Assembly (NCBI GenBank): GCA_964579325.1
Contig: CAZOHN010000115.1
Location: 1 to 11,423, forward strand
Reading direction: 5' to 3'
Length of the DNA stretch: 11,423 nt
From: CAZOHN01 sp964579325
Lineage (GTDB): Bacteria > Pseudomonadota > Alphaproteobacteria > Rhodobacterales > Rhodobacteraceae
The notes beneath the pieces were generated by a model that searched no databases, had not been told where the DNA came from, and saw only the letters and a list, made by a program, of their open reading frames with translations. Below are positions 6,448 to 11,423 of the stretch, one piece after another; position 1 is the first letter of the stretch, and each line of letters begins with the position of its first letter. The position numbers and the translations under genes were made by a program.

Positions 6448-8452
6448 TCGGCGTGATCCGCCCGCTGTCGATCGGGTCGGCCAGGACCGGCCGTCGACCG
6501 TCCGCATGGGGCAGCCGCTTCAGGCCCGGTTCGGGTGCGGCGTCATGGTCGTCCGGTTCGGCGGTGTCCTCGCCGTGCTGCGTCTTGTCCCAGTAGAAGG
6601 GCTGCGCCAGCATCTCGGCGATGGCCTTGACGGCGGCGAGGGTGGCGAGCGGGAAGTAGAATCCCAACGTGAAGACCCAGGGGATCAGGTGGCGGTGGCG
6701 GGGGCCGGACACGGCCGTGACCATCACCACGACGTTGACGACGAAGGCGAGCAGGAACACGACCCCGAGCGCGAGTGCTCCGGCGCCGGTCAGGACACCC
6801 GCCATCGGATGCGGCAGGCCGAAGAACAGCAGGCCATAGGACCACAGGACCGGCGCCAGCAGGAATTGCGCCAGCGTTCCGCCGAACAGCACCTGGACGC
6901 CGAGGAACTTGCGCAAGCCGAGGTCGCGGCGCAGCCGGGCGGGGTCGCGCATGTGGACGGCCCAGGTCATCGCGTAGCCCTTGATCCAGCGGGACCGCTG
7001 CCGGACCCAGGGCCAGGGCCGGGCGTTGGCTTCTTCCTCGGTCACTGTGTCGAGGATTTCGGCCCGCATCCCGTGGCGGGCGAGCCGGATGCCGAGGTCG
7101 GCGTCCTCGGTGACGTTGTGGGCGTCCCAGCCGCCGAGTTTCTCCAGCGCGGAGCGGCGGAAGAAGAGCGTCGTGCCGCCGAGCGGGATGGCCAGGCCCA
7201 TCCGTTCGATCCCCGGCAGGACCACGCGGAACCAGGCGGCATACTCGACCGCGAAGCAGCGCGCCATCCAGTTGCGGCGGGCGTTGTAGTAGTCGAGCAT
7301 CCCCTGCAGGCAGACGGTCTCGGGCCCGCGCTCGTGGAAGCGCTGGACGACGCGGTGGATCTGGTCGGGGGCGGGGGCGTCCTCGGCGTCGTAGACGCCG
7401 ATGATCGAGCCCCGGCAGAACTCGAGCGCGTAGTTCATCGCGCGCGGTTTCGTGCGGAGCGTACCTTCGGGCACCGTGACGACGCGGAACCAGCGCGGCA
7501 GGCGAGCGGCGGCGAGGGTGCTGCGCGTGGTGTCGTCGTTGTCCTCGGTGACGAGGCAGATGTCGAGCAGCTCGCGCGGGTAGGACAGCCGCGTGAGCCG
7601 CATCACCAGCCGGTCGGCGATGGCGGTTTCCTTGTAGAGCGGCACGAGGACCGACACGACGGGCAGGCGCGCGATGGAGGTCGCCCGGCTGGGCGCTTGC
7701 GCCTTGCGCGCCTCGCGCAGTGAGCGCCAGGCGCCGGTGGAGAGCGCGCCGACCCGCAGCGCGGTGTTCGCGGCGAGTGCGACGAGGGCGACGGCCGTCA
7801 GCATCCCGAATGTAGCGGCCGGGGCCACCGACATTCCGGCGGCAAGCACGCCGAGGCCACCGGCCAGCCAGCGGCGGAACCGCCGTCCGTCCCAGCTGCG
7901 GCAGCTTTCGGTGTCGGGCGCGAGTGTTTCGGCGCGTTGCACGAGGCGGGAGGAACGCAGCGCAAGGAGCGCTGCGAGGAGGTCGCGTTCGGGGGCGATC
8001 GCCATGATCGTGTTTCCGAAGCGGGCGGCGAGTTCGGGCCGGCGCCGCTCGAACTCAGCCGGGCGCGAGGTGGCGACGACCGTCGCCCCGCCGATCCTTC
8101 GCCAGGGCACGAACTGCTCGCGCAGGCAGACCTCGGGACCGACCTGGTCGATAAGCCGGGGGTCCGGCGGTTCCGCGATGAGATCGACGATGCGGGCGCT
8201 CCACTGTTCGGAGAGCGCCTCGAGCAGGTCGGCCTCGGCGACCATTCCGTGGGTCAGGAGGATATCGCCCAGGCGCACATCCTCGCGCGCCTGAAGCGCA
8301 AGCGCCTTGACAAGGTCTCCGGGGTCGAGTGCGCCGCGGGCGACCAGGATGTCGCCGAGGCGATTGCGGTCGGAACGACGGGGCGGGGTGTCGCGCTTGA
8401 CGATCGGGCGCGCGCGCACCTGCCGAAGCAAGGCGAGTGAGGATGGCGACAT
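6419..8452 (-). CDS. Membrane glycosyltransferase family 2 with N-terminal MshEN (c-di-GMP-binding) domain
   Basis: 677-residue inner-membrane protein, XagB/NfrB-like, expected to polymerise or export a polysaccharide. Residues 31-83 are a MshEN domain: two 24-residue RLGxxL(V/L)xxGx(L/V)xxxxLxxxLxxQ motifs, R31-Q54 and R60-Q83, with the canonical 5-residue spacer AREDV. The second MshEN lobe runs to about 165. A hydrophobic stretch spans about 194-232. The GT2 core covers about 264-500: VVSVLVPLYKE, VTEDNDDTT (acidic nucleotide-sugar site), GVYDAEDAP (D355/D358, metal), VTEDADLG (TED448-450, catalytic base) and QRSRWIKG (485-492), typical of processive synthases. Further membrane segments are at about 517-545, 553-582 and 589-612, followed by the family's FYWDKTQHG and a disordered tail. 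The ATG is the first Met in frame, with GGAAGG 9 nt upstream. It follows carA by 93 bp on the same strand. The sugar made is unknown. Confidence 0.88.
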   Translation of the reverse strand: MSPSSLALLRQVRARPIVKRDTPPRRSDRNRLGDILVARGALDPGDLVKALALQAREDVRLGDILLTHGMVAEADLLEALSEQWSARIVDLIAEPPDPRLIDQVGPEVCLREQFVPWRRIGGATVVATSRPAEFERRRPELAARFGNTIMAIAPERDLLAALLALRSSRLVQRAETLAPDTESCRSWDGRRFRRWLAGGLGVLAAGMSVAPAATFGMLTAVALVALAANTALRVGALSTGAWRSLREARKAQAPSRATSIARLPVVSVLVPLYKETAIADRLVMRLTRLSYPRELLDICLVTEDNDDTTRSTLAAARLPRWFRVVTVPEGTLRTKPRAMNYALEFCRGSIIGVYDAEDAPAPDQIHRVVQRFHERGPETVCLQGMLDYYNARRNWMARCFAVEYAAWFRVVLPGIERMGLAIPLGGTTLFFRRSALEKLGGWDAHNVTEDADLGIRLARHGMRAEILDTVTEEEANARPWPWVRQRSRWIKGYAMTWAVHMRDPARLRRDLGLRKFLGVQVLFGGTLAQFLLAPVLWSYGLLFFGLPHPMAGVLTGAGALALGVVFLLAFVVNVVVMVTAVSGPRHRHLIPWVFTLGFYFPLATLAAVKAIAEMLAQPFYWDKTQHGEDTAEPDDHDAAPEPGLKRLPHADGRRPVLADPIDSGRITPTRPETVRLS
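8204..8362 (-). other. Tandem c-di-GMP-binding motifs (MshEN) within the glycosyltransferase
   Basis: These codons give residues 31-83 of the glycosyltransferase. Key residues of motif 1 are R31, L32, G33, G40, L47, L51 and Q54. Those of motif 2 are R60, L61, G62, G69, L76, L80 and Q83. Arg, Gly and Gln at these places are the ligand contacts known from MshE-type ATPases. Only one hydrophobic position of motif 1 is weak (Ala41). The nucleotide-contact pattern is therefore complete, unlike many degenerate GspE-N domains. Confidence 0.8.
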
Positions 8453-8503
8453 TGTCTTGGGCCTTCCGGCGGTTCTCCAGCCAGTCGACCGTCACCACTC
8501 GCG

Positions 8504-8520
8504 GTTAATGAAGGCTTAAC
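8504..8520 (-). promoter_or_regulatory. Putative CtrA-binding site upstream of the glycosyltransferase
   Basis: GTTAA-N7-TTAAC: TTAA at 8505-8508 and 8516-8519 with exactly 7 nt between, matching the CtrA consensus TTAA-N7-TTAA(C). It reads as TTAAG...TTAACC on the minus strand, toward the glycosyltransferase start codon 52 bp away. TTAA is rare in this GC-rich window, so the exact spacing is unlikely to be chance. The assignment rests on motif match and position only; no clear -10 element was identified downstream. Confidence 0.6.
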
Positions 8521-8537
8521 AGGCGGACTTCCGCCTG
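8520..8537 (-). terminator. Hairpin after carA, possible terminator
   Basis: Perfect inverted repeat CAGGCGGA-CT-TCCGCCTG, effectively a 7-bp GC-rich stem with a 4-nt loop. It lies 8 nt beyond the carA stop codon. On the minus strand it is followed by TTAAGCCTTCATTAA, which is T-rich for this genome but not a clean U-tract. It would partly separate carA from the glycosyltransferase. It abuts the CtrA-type box. Confidence 0.5.
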
Positions 8538-8545
8538 CCGATTGG

Positions 8546-9706
8546 TCAGCCGCTCGCCCGCTGTGACATGGCGGCAGCAAATCGTTCGAACAGGTAGTAG
8601 CTGTCCTGCGGCCCCGGGCTCGCCTCGGGGTGGTACTGGACGCTGAACACCGGGCGGTCGGCCATGCGGATGCCGCAGTTCGACCCGTCGAACAGGCTGA
8701 CGTGGGTTTCGACGACGCCCTCGGGGAGGGTCTGGCTGTCCACGGTGAAGCCATGGTTCATCGAAGTGATCTCCACCTTGCCGGTCTCGAGATCCTTCAC
8801 CGGATGGTTCGCGCCGTGGTGGCCGTGGTTCATCTTGATGGTGCGCGCCCCGAGGGCGAGTGCGAGCATCTGGTGGCCGAGGCAGATGCCGAAGAGCGGC
8901 AGGTCTGTCCGGTCGAGGATACCGCGGATCATCGGGACGGCGTATTCCCCGGTGGCTGCGGGGTCGCCCGGGCCGTTCGAAAGGAACACCCCGTCCGGTT
9001 TGAGCGCGAGGACATCGTCGGCCGTGGCGGTTGCCGGGAGAACCGTCACCTCGCAACCCGAGGAGGCGAGGCAGCGCAGGATGTTGCGCTTGGCGCCGTA
9101 GTCGATGGCCACGACCCGGTGTCCGGGGCCCTTGCGCGGCTGGTAGCCCTCGGGCCAGGCCCAGCGCATCTCGTCCCAGCGGTAGGACTGGGCGCATGTC
9201 ACGTCCTTCGCAAGATCGAGCCCGACCAATCCCGGCCAGGCCCGGGCCGCCGCGACGAGGGCGGCGATATCGAACTTGCCGTCCGGGTCATGGGCGATGG
9301 CCACGTGCGGTGCGCCCTGCTGGCGGATCGCGCGGGTGAGGCGGCGGGTGTCGATGCCGCCCACACCGATCCGCCCACGCTTGAGCAGCCAGTCCGTCAG
9401 ACGTCCCGTCGTGCGCCAGTTCGACGGCTCGGTCGGGTCCCACTTCACGACCATGCCGGCTGCGGCTGCCTCGGCGCTCTCGTCGTCCTCATCGGTGACG
9501 CCAACGTTGCCGATATGGGGGAAGGTGAAGGTCACGACCTGGCCTGCGTAGGAAGGGTCGGTCATGATCTCCTGGTAGCCGGTCATCGCGGTGTTGAACA
9601 CCAGTTCGGCGACTTGAACCCCGGTCGCGCCGAAGCCCTTGCCGTGAAAGACGGTGCCATCCGCGAGCGCGAGGCAGGCGGTCGGGTGGGGGCTGCGAAC
9701 GGGCAT
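8546..9706 (-). CDS. carA: Carbamoyl-phosphate synthase small (glutaminase) subunit
   Basis: 386-residue glutamine amidotransferase subunit of carbamoyl-phosphate synthase. It releases ammonia from glutamine and channels it to the large subunit CarB, feeding pyrimidine and arginine synthesis in the cytoplasm. The N-terminal CPSase_sm domain (about 8-145) shows LVFNTAMTGYQEIMTDPSY. The class I GATase domain (about 197-380) has the nucleophile elbow LFGICLGHQM with C275 and the His/Glu pair in VQYHPEASPGP (H359, E361). SNGPGDP and MNHGFTVD are also typical. Full length. The ATG at 9706 is chosen over the in-frame GTG at 9727 because GAGGGAG precedes it and the family N-terminus starts near there; the GTG has only a weak ribosome site. 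It is divergent from yqeY across a 196-bp regulatory gap. carB is not in the window. Confidence 0.97.
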   Translation of the reverse strand: MPVRSPHPTACLALADGTVFHGKGFGATGVQVAELVFNTAMTGYQEIMTDPSYAGQVVTFTFPHIGNVGVTDEDDESAEAAAAGMVVKWDPTEPSNWRTTGRLTDWLLKRGRIGVGGIDTRRLTRAIRQQGAPHVAIAHDPDGKFDIAALVAAARAWPGLVGLDLAKDVTCAQSYRWDEMRWAWPEGYQPRKGPGHRVVAIDYGAKRNILRCLASSGCEVTVLPATATADDVLALKPDGVFLSNGPGDPAATGEYAVPMIRGILDRTDLPLFGICLGHQMLALALGARTIKMNHGHHGANHPVKDLETGKVEITSMNHGFTVDSQTLPEGVVETHVSLFDGSNCGIRMADRPVFSVQYHPEASPGPQDSYYLFERFAAAMSQRASG

Positions 9707-9738
9707 GGAAGGCGACTCCCTCGTCACGGGTCGGGCGG

Positions 9739-9767
9739 AACCTAAGGGTTGCCGGGGGGGCGGTCAA
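9739..9767 (-). promoter_or_regulatory. Predicted promoter of carA
   Basis: On the minus strand TTGACC (plus 9762-9767) is followed after 17 nt by TAGGTT (plus 9739-9744). The -35 element is near-consensus and the -10 moderate. Transcription would begin near 9732, leaving a leader of about 25 nt. The spacer includes a run of seven C residues. Confidence 0.45.
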
Positions 9768-9788
9768 CCAGAAGGCTGCTTGTATGAA

Positions 9789-9804
9789 ATTGATACTTAT
9801 CAAT
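9789..9804. promoter_or_regulatory. FNR/FnrL-type binding site between carA and yqeY
   Basis: The palindrome ATTGATACTTATCAAT contains TTGAT-N4-ATCAA at 9790-9803, a perfect match to the Crp/Fnr-family consensus used by FNR, FnrL and the related Dnr/NnrR proteins. Its centre (9796.5) is about 65 bp upstream of the predicted starts of both carA and yqeY, a position where FNR can activate. Which gene it controls, and which family member binds, is not decided by sequence. Confidence 0.65.
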
Positions 9805-9826
9805 GTGTTGGGCTTTGTGGGCCGGG

Positions 9827-9855
9827 TTGTGCTTGTCCTGCACAGCAGCTATTCT
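9827..9855 (+). promoter_or_regulatory. Predicted promoter of the yqeY-like gene
   Basis: TTGTGC (9827-9832), 17 nt, TATTCT (9850-9855) gives a well-spaced sigma70-type promoter. The start would be near 9862, about 40 nt before the ATG at 9903. Confidence 0.45.
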
Positions 9856-9902
9856 GAGGCTTCCGCTCGATCCCGGGCGGCTGGTCAGGGGATGGACCTC
9901 AC

Positions 9903-10370
9903 ATGGAACTCAAGGCGCGGATCAACGAGGCGCTCAAGGCGGCCATGAAGGAGAAGGCGGCCGAGCGGCTGTCCACGCTGCGTCTGGTCAACGCCGCGAT
10001 CAAGGACCGCGAGATTGCGCTCCGGACTGAGGGGGGCGAGGCCGGCGAGGCAGGACTCGGCGAGACCGATGTGCTTGCGATCCTCGGCAAGATGGTCAAG
10101 CAGCGCCAGGAAAGCGCGCGGGCCTATGACGAGGGCGGGCGGCTTGACCTTGCGGAGAGGGAGCGCACCGAGATCGGCGTGATCGAGGAATTCCTGCCAC
10201 GTCAGCTGTCCGCGGAGGAGGTCGAGGCCGCAATTGCCGCCGCGATCGCCGAGGCTGGCGCAAGTTCGATCCGGGATATGGGCAAGGTGATGGGCGTCCT
10301 GAAGGGGCGGCACACCGGGCAGATGGATTTCGGCGCCGTCGGGGCGCAGCTGAAGGCGCGGCTGGGCTGA
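9903..10370 (+). CDS. YqeY/GatB-domain protein
   Basis: 155-residue soluble, helix-rich protein of the YqeY family, which is related to the C-terminal tRNA-binding domain of the amidotransferase subunit GatB. The molecular role is poorly defined; links to tRNA-dependent amidation are inferred from the shared fold. Typical features are the N-terminal LKARINEALKAAMKEKAAE, the TLRLVNAAIKDREI helix, the KMVKQRQESARAYDEGGR segment and EIGVIEEFLPRQLS. The C-terminal half ends with DMGKVMGVLKGRHTGQMDF. Length (about 150) is normal. The ATG follows AGGGG 11 nt upstream; a nearby ATG at 9892 is out of frame. In many bacteria yqeY lies by rpsU/dnaG/rpoD; here it is divergent from carA and converges with the DUF2244 gene. 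Confidence 0.92.
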   Translation: MELKARINEALKAAMKEKAAERLSTLRLVNAAIKDREIALRTEGGEAGEAGLGETDVLAILGKMVKQRQESARAYDEGGRLDLAERERTEIGVIEEFLPRQLSAEEVEAAIAAAIAEAGASSIRDMGKVMGVLKGRHTGQMDFGAVGAQLKARLG

Positions 10371-10378
10371 GCTTCATC

Positions 10379-10436
10379 CGACCGTCGGTTGCGGTCGAGG
10401 CCTGCAGCTTCGGGTCCGAATTGCAGGGTCGGCCTC
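10379..10436. repeat. Inverted repeats between convergent yqeY and DUF2244 genes
   Basis: The 95-bp gap between the two convergent genes holds no gene but is rich in dyad symmetry. CGACCG-7 nt-CGGTCG occupies 10379-10397. A longer nested hairpin at 10397-10436 has outer arms GAGGCC/GGCCTC, middle arms TGCA/TGCA and an inner TTCGG-GT-CCGAA (10409-10420). No T-run follows on either strand. It may serve as a bidirectional, possibly Rho-aided, 3' structure. Confidence 0.4.
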
Positions 10437-10465
10437 TGGGCATAGGGGGCGCATCGCAGCCGGGT

Positions 10466-10999
10466 CTAGCGGATGCCGGCGAGAGCCGCCGCGAGGTCGT
10501 CGCGGAGCGCCACCCGCTCCTGAGGGCTGAGGCAGGACCCGAGTTCCACCTGGCGCCCTCCGCCGGTGAGAGTGAGGTAGTCCTCCACCGGGCCGCCTTC
10601 GTGGTGGATTTCAACCTTCACCCAGTAGGGGTCGGCGGACCAGCGGCGTTCGGACCTTCGCGGATCCTTCCTCACGATCTCGATCCGGTCGCGCCAGAGC
10701 GTCAGTTCTTCGGTCAATGCGCCGTCGCGGTAGCTGCGCCGCAGGGCGGCCCAGAGCGACAGCAGGATGGCCAGCGCGAAAGGCAGGATGCCCCAGACCA
10801 CCGGCGAGCCGAGAACAGCGAGCATCGGCAGGGCGATGGCCGCAGCCGTGATCGCGATGAACCAGACGAACCCCTCGACCGGCAGCGAGCGGTGCGGCCG
10901 GATCCGGAGCCGCACGAGGGGCGGATCGCCATCGGCATGGGAAAAGGCCCCGGAATGAACCGGGGCCTGATCCTGTCGTGACAGCCATTCGAGCGGCAT
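10466..10999 (-). CDS. DUF2244 membrane protein linked to cytochrome oxidase genes
   Basis: 177-residue protein of the DUF2244 family, function unknown. It has two membrane helices (about 44-62 and 66-86) and a C-terminal cytoplasmic or periplasmic beta-rich part with LWRDRIEIVRKDP and WVKVEIHHEGG. The segment RLRIRPHRSLPVEGFVWFI before helix 1 is a family hallmark. The start MPLEW agrees with the usual MPxxW-type beginning of relatives. It lies 10 nt after the ctaD stop with AAGG just before it, implying translational coupling. Oddly, codons 11-19 form a strong terminator-like hairpin. A start downstream of that hairpin (a GTG at codon 29) has no good ribosome site, so the longer form is kept. 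The linkage to ctaD suggests a role connected with the oxidase, but this is inference. Confidence 0.8.
   Translation of the reverse strand: MPLEWLSRQDQAPVHSGAFSHADGDPPLVRLRIRPHRSLPVEGFVWFIAITAAAIALPMLAVLGSPVVWGILPFALAILLSLWAALRRSYRDGALTEELTLWRDRIEIVRKDPRRSERRWSADPYWVKVEIHHEGGPVEDYLTLTGGGRQVELGSCLSPQERVALRDDLAAALAGIR
10941..10968 (-). terminator. Intrinsic-terminator-like hairpin inside the start of the DUF2244 gene
   Basis: The minus strand reads AGGCCCCGG (plus 10960-10968), loop TTCATT (10954-10959), CCGGGGCCT (10945-10953), then TTTCCC, so the run after the stem is four T residues. The 9-bp stem is perfect and very GC-rich. It is about 42 nt past the ctaD stop codon, exactly where a ctaD terminator would be expected, yet it lies in codons 11-19 of the DUF2244 reading frame. 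Confidence 0.65.
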
Positions 11000-11009
11000 C
11001 GACCTTGCG

Positions 11010-11423
11010 TCAGTGCGCGTGGCCCTTGTCCCAGTCCGTCTGCTTCGGCAACTGCTCGAAGGTATGCTCGGGCGGCGGAGAGGGCAGGGTCCATTCCAGC
11101 GTGTCGGCGTGTTCGTTCCAGTAGTTCTTCTCGGTCACGCGTTTGCCAGCGAAGAGCGTGTAGAACACGATCCCGATGAAGAAGAGGAACGAAGCGAAGG
11201 CAAGAAAAGCGCCGATCGACGAGATCCAGTTCCAGTAGGCGAAGGCCTCCGGGTAGTCGATGTAGCGGCGCGGCATGCCCTGGCGGCCAAGGAAGTGCTG
11301 GGGGAAGAACGTCAGGTTGGACCCGATGAACATCGCCCAGAAGTGCAGCTTGCCCGCCCACTCCGGGTACTGCCGGCCCGGCATCTTGCCGATCCAGTAG
11401 TAGACGCCGGCGAAGATGCAGAA
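11010..11423 (-). CDS. ctaD: Cytochrome c oxidase subunit I, aa3 type (C-terminal part)
   Basis: Last 137 residues of the catalytic, haem-copper subunit of the aa3 cytochrome c oxidase, an integral inner-membrane protein that reduces O2 to water while pumping protons. The gene continues beyond the right edge. The visible part begins in FCIFAGVYYWIGKM and includes the diagnostic loop NLTFFPQHFLGRQGMPRRY, IDYPEAFAYWNWISSIGAF and two membrane helices corresponding to the final two of the usual twelve. The tail ends LEWTLPSPPPEHTFEQLP then DKGHAH, the usual ending for alphaproteobacterial CtaD. The haem and CuB ligands lie in the part outside the window. A terminator-like hairpin and the DUF2244 gene follow. 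Confidence 0.97.
   Translation of the reverse strand, partial: FCIFAGVYYWIGKMPGRQYPEWAGKLHFWAMFIGSNLTFFPQHFLGRQGMPRRYIDYPEAFAYWNWISSIGAFLAFASFLFFIGIVFYTLFAGKRVTEKNYWNEHADTLEWTLPSPPPEHTFEQLPKQTDWDKGHAH

Noticed and set aside
6293..7723. Long plus-strand reading frame of 476 codons opposite the glycosyltransferase
   Set aside because: It is antisense to the conserved GT2 core, has a biased composition and no recognisable motif, and starts inside the GntR gene in another frame.
9707..9727. Upstream GTG start for carA (7 extra residues)
   Set aside because: No good ribosome site before the GTG, whereas GAGGGAG stands before the ATG at 9706, and the extra residues are not typical of CarA.
8630..9745. 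Plus-strand reading frame of 371 codons opposite carA
   Set aside because: It is an antisense shadow of carA, whose catalytic motifs are unambiguous; no domain or ribosome site supports it.
9784..9948. 54-codon plus-strand frame beginning MKLILINVLGFVG with GAAGG 8 nt upstream
   Set aside because: The start is signal-peptide-like and has a plausible ribosome site, but the FNR box and the yqeY -35/-10 both lie inside it, the tail is Arg/Ser-rich shadow of yqeY, and it overlaps yqeY by 46 bp. It is more likely regulatory DNA, although a leader peptide cannot be excluded.

Overview
The window is gene-dense, GC-rich DNA with short intergenic gaps. Its protein families and gene order point to an alphaproteobacterium, most likely a member of the Rhodobacteraceae. 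The supporting signs are an aa3-type cytochrome c oxidase subunit I followed by a DUF2244 membrane protein, a UbiH-type hydroxylase with an AEAAH motif, a carA/yqeY divergent pair with an FNR-type box, and a TTAA-N7-TTAAC (CtrA-type) motif. Species assignment is inference. No rRNA, tRNA, CRISPR array, insertion sequence or phage gene was seen, and no stretch over 300 bases lacks a gene.

Layout from left to right. 1-323 (-): 5' part of glyQ, the glycyl-tRNA synthetase alpha subunit. 479-2218 (+): a secreted three-part protein with a SPOR-like region, a peptidoglycan-binding domain and a trypsin-like domain lacking all three catalytic residues. 2226-5696 (-): four same-strand genes, which are, in transcription order, a pyrimidine 5'-nucleotidase-type HAD phosphatase, a 79-residue two-helix membrane protein, a 12-helix MFS exporter and a UbiH-family FAD hydroxylase. 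5800-6447 (+): a GntR/FCD regulator divergent from the HAD gene. 6419-8452 (-): a membrane glycosyltransferase 2 fused to an N-terminal MshEN domain, a known c-di-GMP-binding fold. Its 3' end overlaps the GntR gene tail to tail by 29 bp. 8546-9706 (-): carA. 9903-10370 (+): a YqeY/GatB-like protein. 10466-10999 (-): DUF2244 membrane protein. 11010-11423 (-): C-terminal part of ctaD.

Most of the window is housekeeping: translation, pyrimidine and arginine precursor supply, ubiquinone synthesis and aerobic respiration. The part most worth following up is the glycosyltransferase unit. Two near-perfect 24-residue c-di-GMP-binding motifs with the canonical 5-residue spacer sit in front of a processive-type GT2 core, and a CtrA-type box lies about 50 bp upstream of the start codon. 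Together they suggest exopolysaccharide synthesis controlled transcriptionally by CtrA and allosterically by c-di-GMP. Other points of interest are the apparent pseudoprotease, a perfect FNR-type palindrome about equidistant from two predicted divergent start sites, and an intrinsic-terminator-like hairpin lying inside the first 20 codons of the DUF2244 gene just downstream of ctaD.
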